IMG/VR virus record: IMGVR_UViG_3300025646_000348
Location: 1 to 24,722 of that record
DNA length: 24,722 nt
Strand: one strand, 5' to 3'
From: a virus
The notes under the pieces are model-generated. The model searched no databases and had not been told where the DNA came from. It was given only the letters and a program-made list of their open reading frames with translations. The translations under genes and the position numbers were made by a program. This document shows positions 16,323 to 21,836 of this stretch, piece after piece (positions within the stretch are counted from its first letter, which is position 1; every line of letters begins with the position of its first letter).

Positions 16323-17061
16323 CGTTTTTTAATTAACTTCTTTTCTAATTCTACCTTGTCCTTTTCAAATGCTAAATACAATAGGCATTGATGAACGTTT
16401 AATTTTGTAACCTCGTCAAATCTGGTAACATCCCCTTGAGCCAAACCATAGATTGACTGGAACCAGCCCCACTTAGCCCCAAACGTTCCATCTGCTGAAT
16501 AGTCAGTGTGTTCGGTATCTCCTTGTGTAAATAACTCAGGATAGTTTGTACTAATTCGTTGCTTAAATTGTAAAAAAAAACCATAGCACCAAACACAATG
16601 TCTAAAGGCATTTTTTTAAACGTATTGGCTTGTTCTAAGCCCTTATATTCTTCTATCTGGTACTTAGTACCCTTTTTATATTTTATTGGTCTATAAAGCA
16701 CGCTCATAGCTTTGTGCATTGTTTGCCAGTCTGCAAGGTTTTCATCAAGGTCAATATATTCGCCAAGTGTTAAATCGTCAAGTACTGGAATAAACCCATA
16801 CTCATTACCATCTAATTCAAAAGTTGGTATAAGTTTGTGCTTAACATCAAACACCTCATTAATTAAACCTGTTACATGCTGTACACTTTTATACTTTATA
16901 GCAGCTACATCTTTAAGGTCTAGGTTACAAAATATTTCTATCATTTTTTGCAATAAAAACATTGTATCCTCGTTTTCCTTTGTGTTTAGTTTTTCAAAAC
17001 GTTGGTACTGTTCTAAGGTTATTTCGTTTAAACTTTCCGGAACTGTTATTTCTAGTTTCAT
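16319..17061 (-). CDS. Tail assembly chaperone, -1 frameshifted long form (247 aa)
   Basis: This is the predicted long product of a programmed -1 frameshift, like lambda gpG-T. Residues 1-163 are shared with the short form. At U UUU UUU (16579-16573) the ribosome slips back one base and reads 84 more residues to TGA at 16319-16321. The -1 frame is open from just after TAA near 16615 to 16319, so the shift must happen in a short window that includes the slippery run. The added segment (FGAKWGWFQSIYGLAQGDVT then RFDEVTKLNVHQCLLYLAFEKDK) has the coherent amphipathic look of a real protein and matches the style of such extensions in Bacteroidota phages. Its stop overlaps the start of the next gene. 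The efficiency of slipping cannot be judged. Confidence 0.78.
16399..17061 (-). CDS. Tail assembly chaperone, short form (220 aa)
   Basis: The 220-residue zero-frame product would chaperone the tape measure and recruit tail tube subunits. The sequence is acidic and helical. It has an N-terminal ITLEQYQRFEKLN segment, a central LTLGEYIDLDENLADWQTMH (about 97-116) and MSVLYRPIKYKKGT, which I recognise from flavobacterial phage proteins in this position. The start is the first ATG after a terminator and an A/T-rich gap (17062-17101), with no Shine-Dalgarno. The run GTT TTT TTT TAC at codons 161-164 is a -1 slippery site. The zero-frame stop is followed by a 77-base gap that only the -1 frame explains. 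Confidence 0.8.
   Translation of the reverse strand: MKLEITVPESLNEITLEQYQRFEKLNTKENEDTMFLLQKMIEIFCNLDLKDVAAIKYKSVQHVTGLINEVFDVKHKLIPTFELDGNEYGFIPVLDDLTLGEYIDLDENLADWQTMHKAMSVLYRPIKYKKGTKYQIEEYKGLEQANTFKKMPLDIVFGAMVFFYNLSNELVQTILSYLHKEIPNTLTIQQMERLGLSGAGSSQSMVWLKGMLPDLTRLQN
16573..16579 (-). promoter_or_regulatory. -1 ribosomal frameshift slippery site (U UUU UUU)
   Basis: The minus strand has nine T in a row (16580-16572), in zero frame GTT TTT TTT TAC. The heptamer T TTT TTT fits the X XXY YYZ rule. Downstream the -1 frame runs 84 codons without a stop and ends in the next start codon. I did not see a clear pseudoknot by eye. Confidence 0.75.
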
Positions 17062-17067
17062 AGTATA

Positions 17068-17080
17068 TAATTACAATAAC
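17068..17080 (-). promoter_or_regulatory. ATTGTA-type leader element before the tail chaperone gene
   Basis: On the minus strand this reads GTTATTGTAATTA. It belongs to the recurrent ATTGTA leader group in this window and lies 6 to 19 bases before the start codon. It overlaps the end of the -7-like box at 17080-17087 by one base. Confidence 0.28.
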
Positions 17081-17087
17081 AAATATA
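17080..17087 (-). promoter_or_regulatory. Bacteroidota -7 promoter box (TATATTTG) before the tail chaperone gene
   Basis: TATATTTG matches the Bacteroidota -7 consensus TAnnTTTG and lies between a terminator and the first morphogenesis gene, where a new transcript would be expected. At the usual distance of 19 bases upstream there is CCTT, not TTTG, so the -33 box is missing. The call is therefore weaker than that for 18036-18066. Confidence 0.4.
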
Positions 17088-17101
17088 AAACTTTGTATAA
17101 T

Positions 17102-17123
17102 AAGAAAAGGGGCATATAGCCCC
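17102..17123 (-). terminator. Rho-independent terminator after the small accessory genes
   Basis: On the minus strand GGGGC, loop TATAT, GCCCC is followed by TTTTCTT. The five-pair G/C stem and U-rich tail lie 30 to 50 bases after the 75-residue gene. It separates the promoter-driven small genes (17154-18009) from the tail chaperone gene. The loop context GGCTATATGC also occurs at 3412-3437. Confidence 0.72.
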
Positions 17124-17153
17124 AGTTCCCAATCAAAAACAAAATGAAAAAAT

Positions 17154-17381
17154 TTATTGACCTAATATAAATCTTTTGTAAGCATACCTGTAAGCAACTT
17201 CAATAGCTGCTTCAAGTTCAGTGCTGTTTTGTTTGTATGTTTCTTTTCCATCTATTTTTGTTTGCCCCTTGTAATCAATATATAGTTTAACCTCAACATT
17301 TTTAGTCCCTGTCGTTGTAGGCTTTTGCACTACATATATTTTTTCATACCAGCAGGCTTCTTTCATTTTATAGTATTCCAA
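17154..17381 (-). CDS. Hypothetical protein (75 aa)
   Basis: The 75-residue protein has an N-terminal ACWYEKIYVVQKPTTTGTKN strand and a C-terminal helix STELEAAIEVAYRYAYKRF. It is a small alpha/beta protein without catalytic motifs. Its start lies 14 bases inside the end of the upstream membrane-protein gene, so the two are coupled. It is the last gene before a terminator. The function is unknown. Confidence 0.6.
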   Translation of the reverse strand: MEYYKMKEACWYEKIYVVQKPTTTGTKNVEVKLYIDYKGQTKIDGKETYKQNSTELEAAIEVAYRYAYKRFILGQ

Positions 17382-17553
17382 TTATTTTATCACTTATTTT
17401 GTTAGCCCATAGCATAAAGTACATAAAGAAGTACATTGATGCAATAGCTAAAGTAACAAATAAAAACGCACCGCCTATAATTTTAAGTACATTTTTACGG
17501 TTTTCTTTTTTAGTTAACTTACTAATTAAAAGATACTCAGTTGTGTTTTCCAT
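17368..17553 (-). CDS. Small predicted membrane protein (61 aa)
   Basis: The 61-residue protein has a basic segment (KLTKKENRKNVLK) followed by one long hydrophobic stretch (about 26-50, IIGGAFLFVTLAIASMYFFM), giving one transmembrane helix with a likely cytoplasmic N-terminus. It lies in the accessory gene group after the host-type promoter. Possible roles are superinfection exclusion or a lysis accessory, but nothing in the sequence decides this. Confidence 0.6.
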   Translation of the reverse strand: MENTTEYLLISKLTKKENRKNVLKIIGGAFLFVTLAIASMYFFMYFMLWANKISDKIIGIL

Positions 17554-17554
17554 T

Positions 17555-17740
17555 TTAACTTATTTTAATTAAACCTAAACCCAGTTCGTTAGCTGCATAG
17601 TTAATATGCTTTTGGGTTGTTACACTCCACCAGCCTAATTGTATAAGCTGCGTTCCTTCTATTGTGGCTACATGCGTATTATAAGAATATACTTTATTGC
17701 CATCTATTTTTAAATTCTGTTTGTATTTGTCAAGTGTCAT
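17555..17740 (-). CDS. Small conserved protein, DUF8033-like (61 aa)
   Basis: The 61-residue protein reads NLKIDGNKVYSYNTHVATIE, then QLIQLGWWSVTTQKHINYAA and NELGLGLIK. I recognise this as resembling the small DUF8033 proteins, which occur in phages and plasmids of many hosts and whose function is unknown. The leader before ATG is A-rich. It is the second gene after the promoter at 18036-18066. Confidence 0.65.
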   Translation of the reverse strand: MTLDKYKQNLKIDGNKVYSYNTHVATIEGTQLIQLGWWSVTTQKHINYAANELGLGLIKIS

Positions 17741-17751
17741 GTTCTTTGTTT

Positions 17752-18009
17752 TTAAATTAATTCTATAATTAAAGCCCTGTCATCTACCGTTGCTGTTATT
17801 AAACCAGCTTCAACTAATTCTTGTATTACTTGTTGATATTCATCTAAGTATAATAATTTTAACATACCTTTTACTGTTTTAGGTTCCTTAGGCTCATCAT
17901 CATGTAACCATATAGCATATAAAGTATCTGTTTGCTTTTCAAAATACCTTCTGAACATGGTATCTAGTGTTCTTAATTTTGGGGGGTAAGTGTAAATAAA
18001 ATCTTCCAT
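17752..18009 (-). CDS. Hypothetical protein with a helical C-terminal half (85 aa)
   Basis: The 85-residue protein has FIYTYPPKLRTLDTMFRRYF at the N-terminus and LDEYQQVIQELVEAGLITAT near the C-terminus. The C-terminal half looks helix-rich, with a final beta-like turn, and could be a small winged-helix-like protein. No family is recognised. It is the first gene after the perfect host-type promoter and starts about 20-30 bases after the expected transcription start. Confidence 0.55.
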   Translation of the reverse strand: MEDFIYTYPPKLRTLDTMFRRYFEKQTDTLYAIWLHDDEPKEPKTVKGMLKLLYLDEYQQVIQELVEAGLITATVDDRALIIELI

Positions 18010-18035
18010 TTTGTTTTTGTTTTTAAATTATATAC

Positions 18036-18066
18036 CAAATGTACAACCTTTTTTTATACTTACAAA
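18036..18066 (-). promoter_or_regulatory. Bacteroidota-type promoter (TTTG-N19-TACATTTG)
   Basis: On the minus strand TTTG (18063-18066) and TACATTTG (18036-18043) are separated by 19 bases. Both boxes match the Bacteroidota consensus (-33 TTG/TTTG and -7 TAnnTTTG) without a mismatch, and the spacing is standard. It lies in a 99-base gap between the large terminase and the small accessory genes. Transcription should start near 18025-18030 and run leftward. Confidence 0.78.
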
Positions 18067-18108
18067 CATTTAATTAACTTTTTTTTAATTTTAACAAAAT
18101 TTTAACAT

Positions 18109-19278
18109 TTAGTAAATATAATATTCCCCTTTGTTTGGGTTTTCAAGCTGGTCGGTTAGTATATAGCGTGCAGCATCAATACAGTCTGGGTGCGCCCCTG
18201 TGGGCTTTTGTAGCGTATTACCTTCTTTGTCTTTAGACCATACATAACCCTGTAATTCTTTTTTAAGGTTTTTACTATTAGCTGTAATGTATATTTCATT
18301 TTGGTTTATTAGGTTTATTCCATACACTACGCTATCCCTGCCTTTGCTTACTGGGTAAACGTTATGACCGTAACTTTGTAGTTCTGCTATTGACTTAGGT
18401 TCTGCACTATCCGCTACTATTGTTTCGTTAATGCCTTGTTCAGTTAGGAACCTACTTATATCCCTATTTAACATTCCCTTTTTATATAACACCTCATCGT
18501 ATATGTAGGCATCGTTCCATTTGTATAATGCTATTAAAGTTGTAGGATCCACACTATACCCAAAGTCCATTCCGTAACCTAAAAGCCTTGCATCAATAGG
18601 CAGGTTGTCTATTTCTTTCCAATCAGGTATACAGGCACCCTCTAAACTACCTTGTTCACCTAGTCCGTACACTTTCCACCAGTTAGCCCAATAGGTTGAG
18701 GTTTTAGCCTTTTCCCTAGCCTTTTCTATTTCCTTTACAATGCTTTCAGGTAGTGCGTCATTGTCTTTATAGGTTAAAGTAATGTAATCGGTATCGGGTT
18801 TACCTATTAGTTCTTTATCTACCCAGAACAAACTACTGGGGTTATAGTCTAACCATATTGTGCCGCTTGTTCTTATTGCTAATTGGGTGTAAGCATCAAA
18901 GGGTACATTGTTACATTCGTTTATGTATAAGTCAGTCCGCCTTGCACCCCTTAACTTGTCAGGCTGGTCTGTACTAAAAAACTCAATATAGCTGCCATTG
19001 CTAAAATTGTACTTTAAAGTGCTTTTATTGAACTGGGTGTCATTATACCTGTTTTGCCCTTTAAGTATTCCTAAGAAGTCCTTTAATGCACCTCTACGCA
19101 GGTGTGGTATGCTTTCACTAACTACACTTATTTCCTTGTAAGGGTTTTTAATAGCGTAGTCAATTAATATAGCAAGTATGGAAATTGTTTTAGAAGCAGA
19201 AGTACCGCCTTTTACTATGCGTATCCTACTTTGTAATTCCCTTAACTTTCTAGTCGCAATAGTTTGCTTAATGCGCAT
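18109..19278 (-). CDS. terL: Large terminase subunit, Terminase_3 / PBSX type (389 aa)
   Basis: The 389-residue ATP-driven packaging motor and nuclease cuts and pumps DNA into procapsids. The ATPase has a variant Walker A, GGTSASKT (24-31), and Walker B LYINE (117-121, catalytic Glu121), with SVVSESIPHLRRGALKDF in between. The C-terminal nuclease has Asp238 in YGMDFGYSVDPTT, Asp290 in IVADSAEPKSIAEL, and Asp368 in HPDCIDAARYIL, which together fit the RNase H-like fold. The size and motifs fit the compact terminases of Bacteroidota phages. It follows the small subunit by one base. The portal, usually next, is about 16 kb away at the other end. Confidence 0.92.
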   Translation of the reverse strand: MRIKQTIATRKLRELQSRIRIVKGGTSASKTISILAILIDYAIKNPYKEISVVSESIPHLRRGALKDFLGILKGQNRYNDTQFNKSTLKYNFSNGSYIEFFSTDQPDKLRGARRTDLYINECNNVPFDAYTQLAIRTSGTIWLDYNPSSLFWVDKELIGKPDTDYITLTYKDNDALPESIVKEIEKAREKAKTSTYWANWWKVYGLGEQGSLEGACIPDWKEIDNLPIDARLLGYGMDFGYSVDPTTLIALYKWNDAYIYDEVLYKKGMLNRDISRFLTEQGINETIVADSAEPKSIAELQSYGHNVYPVSKGRDSVVYGINLINQNEIYITANSKNLKKELQGYVWSKDKEGNTLQKPTGAHPDCIDAARYILTDQLENPNKGEYYIY

Positions 19279-19279
19279 G

Positions 19280-19522
19280 CTAGTCTACAAACAACGGTAA
19301 GTCTTCGTTGATTGTAATATCTTTGGTTTCTCTAGGCTTACCAGCGTAGTAATTATAAAAAAGCTGTACATATTTAAAATCACCCCTTTGTAAACCTTGT
19401 GTAAGTGCTTCAAAAGCTAAAGGTTCTAATGGCGTTAGTTTTTCTATTAATTGTATTTCTTCAGCCTTTGGTTTACGCCCTGCGCCTTCACGTGCGCCTC
19501 CATTAAATATGCGTTTATCCAT
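19280..19522 (-). CDS. terS: Small terminase subunit-like protein (80 aa)
   Basis: The 80-residue protein begins with a basic AT-hook-like segment (GGAREGAGRKPKAEE, about 8-22) followed by IEKLTPLEPLAFEALTQGLQ and KYVQLFYNYYAGKPRET. The GAREGAGRKPK pattern is common at the N-terminus of small terminases and other DNA-binding phage proteins. It lies directly before the large subunit, with one base between genes. It would recognise the packaging site on phage DNA. At 80 residues it is short for the family, and no downstream oligomerisation domain is clear. Confidence 0.75.
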   Translation of the reverse strand: MDKRIFNGGAREGAGRKPKAEEIQLIEKLTPLEPLAFEALTQGLQRGDFKYVQLFYNYYAGKPRETKDITINEDLPLFVD

Positions 19523-19544
19523 TTGAAAAAAATTGTTTATTCAA

Positions 19545-19560
19545 TTATACAATAAAAAAA
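19545..19560 (-). promoter_or_regulatory. ATTGTA-type leader element before terS
   Basis: On the minus strand this reads TTTTTTTATTGTATAA, about 22 bases before the terS start and immediately past the 27-residue gene. It is the strongest member of the recurrent ATTGTA leader group and could mark the start of the packaging and structural transcript. The gap also has TATAATTG, one base away from the host -7 box. Confidence 0.33.
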
Positions 19561-19561
19561 G

Positions 19562-19645
19562 TTAACGTTTGTTAAAAGCGTATGCCATACCCATTACAAA
19601 ACCAAAGCCTATTAAACCAAAAAGTTCTACCAGTTCAGCAGCCAT
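19562..19645 (-). CDS. Tiny membrane peptide (27 aa)
   Basis: The frame encodes 27 residues: MAAELVELFGLIGFGFVMGM followed by AYAFNKR. A hydrophobic, Gly-rich helix is followed by a basic end, so one membrane segment with the C-terminus inside is likely. Its ATG overlaps the stop of the DnaA-like gene by one base (TAATG at 19643-19647). The good start context and absence of stops suggest a real gene, but it is short enough to arise by chance. The function is unknown. Confidence 0.5.
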   Translation of the reverse strand: MAAELVELFGLIGFGFVMGMAYAFNKR

Positions 19646-20118
19646 TATTCAACAGTTTGTAGCCCTTCTTTTTCTACCAGTTCAGGCTCGTATTTATTTA
19701 AACGTTGTGCAAAGTAACCATACTTAATCATTACTTCTTTATGCTTTGCTAGTAGTTTGTTGTATTGTTCTTCGTAAAAGCCTTCTATACTTTCTGCTAA
19801 CCTAAAACCTTTAGGGTCTATTGCTATTGCCTTTTGTAGCCTTGTATTAATTTCATCATAGTTGTGTTTTAATACTTTGTCTACTTTTAACCAATGTTCC
19901 ATCTTACGGTTAAAGTGTAATACTGTGGCATGATCACGCCCCATTGAACGCCCTATGGATGATAGTGTGTCGTGTGTGTTTTCTTTTGTTAATTTGTAGT
20001 ATATTGCTCGTGCGTCAATATATTCTTTTACCCTAGTGTCTTTAGTAATGTCTAGGTTAAAGTATTGTTCAACTACTTCTTTAATTAATTTTTGTGCGTT
20101 TGTTAATTTGTTTTTCAT
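19645..20118 (-). CDS. DnaA domain IV-like DNA-binding protein (157 aa)
   Basis: The 157-residue protein carries the origin-binding signature of DnaA: SSIGRSMG then RDHATVLHFNRKM (about 53-73), preceded by KEYIDARAIYYKLTKE. In cellular DnaA the HTH domain with this (R)DHATV motif binds DnaA boxes. Here the AAA+ ATPase domain is missing, so it is a stand-alone DNA-binding protein. It may direct replication initiation on phage DNA, act as a repressor, or compete with host DnaA. The C-terminal half (about 80-157) is helical and unknown. The fold is fairly certain; the job is inference. Confidence 0.8.
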   Translation of the reverse strand: MKNKLTNAQKLIKEVVEQYFNLDITKDTRVKEYIDARAIYYKLTKENTHDTLSSIGRSMGRDHATVLHFNRKMEHWLKVDKVLKHNYDEINTRLQKAIAIDPKGFRLAESIEGFYEEQYNKLLAKHKEVMIKYGYFAQRLNKYEPELVEKEGLQTVE

Positions 20119-20119
20119 G

Positions 20120-20323
20120 TTAATTGTCTGTTAGTTTTTTTTTAATTTCTTTAATTGTCATATACTCACTTTCGTGTAGTGCTTTTAAAATACCAGCGCA
20201 GGCTTCGTAGTCTTCGCTTTGTTCATATATTTCTATTGCTTCATATAGTTCGTGTCTTGGTCTACCATTTACAAGGTCTATAAGTGCTAAATTATAAAAT
20301 TCTTCTATTATATCTTTATTCAA
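20120..20323 (-). CDS. Hypothetical helical protein (67 aa)
   Basis: The 67-residue acidic protein is probably all-helical (IIEEFYNLALIDLVNGRPRH; YEAIEIYEQSEDYEACAGIL; MTIKEIKKKL). It overlaps the downstream end of the second glycosyltransferase by four bases and precedes the DnaA-like gene by one base. The helix pattern resembles small regulatory or adaptor proteins, but no family is recognised. Confidence 0.55.
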   Translation of the reverse strand: MNKDIIEEFYNLALIDLVNGRPRHELYEAIEIYEQSEDYEACAGILKALHESEYMTIKEIKKKLTDN

Positions 20324-21060
20324 AATAAGCTTTGCTGTTTGCTATGTAGTATTTCATAGCTGTTTTTATTTAACAATATTTCATTTTCCCTTTTAGAGTT
20401 TAGCTTTATACATTCGCCCCATTTAGTTTTTAAATAATTAATCGTTTCTTGTTCTAATTTATTTGTCCTGTAATCTACTGCCCCACCTTTATTAGAATAA
20501 TGTTTAAAAGAATTTAAGTACTTTTGGTACCTGATGCACCCATTAGCTGCAATATGCTGTAAAGTATAATCGTAATCTTCTTTTAACCTTAAGTTTGTGT
20601 CAAATATATATTGATTTGGTTTTACTATTATAAAATCACCTACTATGAATTTATTATATTCTTTTTCCTTTAAAGCAAAAAATGGGTTATTAGTAGGAGG
20701 AAATCCAGCAAAGTAATATATTGAATTTATAAAATCAAATAATATATCATTTAATACATCAATAACCTTTACATATTTATGCGTTCTTTTACCAGTAAAA
20801 TCATTTACCATTATATTTTCAAGATCATCACTTAACTGAATACATATTTTATTTAAATTGAAACAATGTTTTAAACTTGCGTTTCTACTATCCATTAATG
20901 AACCTGATATAATAACTTCTTTAGCCCCATTTTGTAAATACATTTTTTTATCTGCTTCATTTTTTACAAAAAAAGTAACATTATCAGTACCTACTTTTTC
21001 TAAAAAATTAAATACATTTTCATGACGGTTATGGCTAATGCAAGTTATAATATATTCCAT
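20320..21060 (-). CDS. GT-A-like glycosyltransferase B, candidate DNA base transferase (246 aa)
   Basis: The 246-residue protein starts with a Rossmann-like MEYIITCISHNRHENVFNFL and has DSRNASL (57-63) followed by IQLSDDLENI (74-83). The SDD in this position corresponds to the metal and nucleotide-sugar binding DxD of GT-A transferases. It resembles the glycosyltransferases that accompany TET/JBP dioxygenases in phages, though not closely. Together with the preceding transferase it may attach sugar to hydroxymethylated bases. It starts at the stop of that gene (TAATG). A KxxxWxE-like C-terminus is not diagnostic. The sequence is markedly A/T-rich and Asn/Lys/Ile-rich. A lipid or protein glycosylation role cannot be excluded. 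Confidence 0.58.
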   Translation of the reverse strand: MEYIITCISHNRHENVFNFLEKVGTDNVTFFVKNEADKKMYLQNGAKEVIISGSLMDSRNASLKHCFNLNKICIQLSDDLENIMVNDFTGKRTHKYVKVIDVLNDILFDFINSIYYFAGFPPTNNPFFALKEKEYNKFIVGDFIIVKPNQYIFDTNLRLKEDYDYTLQHIAANGCIRYQKYLNSFKHYSNKGGAVDYRTNKLEQETINYLKTKWGECIKLNSKRENEILLNKNSYEILHSKQQSLF

Positions 21061-21830
21061 TACAATAATGTTAATTGGTTTTTAACTTTAGGAGTTATAT
21101 ACCTTAATCCAACCCCAGTATTTTTAATTGCACAAAATTTAGGATAATTTTCAACTAACCATTTATCAGATAACCTCTGTTTATAATCACGCTCTTGTTT
21201 TGTCATAACTTGTTGTATGCCCCCTTCTGTTTTTTTATTAGGTAACATATCTAATCCTATATAATTTAATCTAACTAAACTACCATACTTTTCAAAAACT
21301 TTAATACATACTTCGCCATCTTCTGTTAATTCATAAGGGTTTGTAGCTTTAATAGTTTTATCATTTATAAAAACGTAATAACACGCTGGTAACAAACAAT
21401 TTTTATAATGTATTTTATTATTCATAAAAAATGGATTGCTTACCATGTTTACACCGCCTAAAATAGTTTTTTTATCATACATTTCTTTTATTAAAATGTT
21501 TGTTATTGTTTTAATATCAGTATATTTTTCTAAAGTTTTATCATCAACCTTTTTTAAAAAACCCTTTACATCATCATCCATACCTACTATTATTTCATTA
21601 TCATCAAAATAATTTCGTATAAAATTTCTAGTTTGCTGTATACTATTGCTATTAATTGGTATTATATTAATATTTTTATCTAAAGTATTTCTATAAGCAT
21701 TATAACAATCATTATTTGTAAATATGAAAATGTCCTGTAATGGTATTGAATTACTTTGTAAAAATTTTAAAGTATTTTTTTTTAATATGTTTTCCCTATA
21801 TATACTTGGAATTGCTATCTTGTATTTCAT
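21060..21830 (-). CDS. GT-A-like glycosyltransferase A, TET/JBP-associated type (256 aa)
   Basis: The 256-residue protein has the layout of TET/JBP-associated glycosyltransferases: KIAIPSIYR (4-12) at the first strand, IFIFTNNDCYNAY (34-46), QQTRNFIRNYF (65-75), and IIVGMDDDVKGF (80-91) with the DDD metal/sugar-nucleotide site. LLPACYYVFIND and NPYELTEDGEVCIKVFEKYG follow, where TEDGE may hold the catalytic acid. It lies six bases downstream of the nuclease-like gene and two genes from the dioxygenase. The expected reaction is transfer of a sugar from UDP- or other NDP-sugar to a 5-hydroxymethylpyrimidine in DNA. The substrate is inferred from the neighbourhood only. It is conspicuously rich in AAA/TTA/ATT codons. 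Confidence 0.7.
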   Translation of the reverse strand: MKYKIAIPSIYRENILKKNTLKFLQSNSIPLQDIFIFTNNDCYNAYRNTLDKNINIIPINSNSIQQTRNFIRNYFDDNEIIVGMDDDVKGFLKKVDDKTLEKYTDIKTITNILIKEMYDKKTILGGVNMVSNPFFMNNKIHYKNCLLPACYYVFINDKTIKATNPYELTEDGEVCIKVFEKYGSLVRLNYIGLDMLPNKKTEGGIQQVMTKQERDYKQRLSDKWLVENYPKFCAIKNTGVGLRYITPKVKNQLTLL

Positions 21831-21836
21831 TGTTCT

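Noticed and set aside
16611-16621. Second homopolymer (TTT AAA AAA ATG) as an alternative slippery site in the chaperone gene
   Set aside because: The zero-frame phase does not give X XXY YYZ, and a -1 shift before the nearby TAA would terminate. The T9 run at 16572-16580 is better in phase and position.
16712-17119. Plus-strand 135-residue open frame opposite the tail chaperone
   Set aside because: It runs into the terminator and promoter gap and has no recognisable feature, whereas the minus strand carries a consistent gene with a frameshift extension.
17102-17123. Hairpin considered as part of a regulatory RNA or riboswitch
   Set aside because: It is only a five-pair stem with a U-rich tail next to a gene end; nothing larger folds around it by eye, so a terminator is sufficient.
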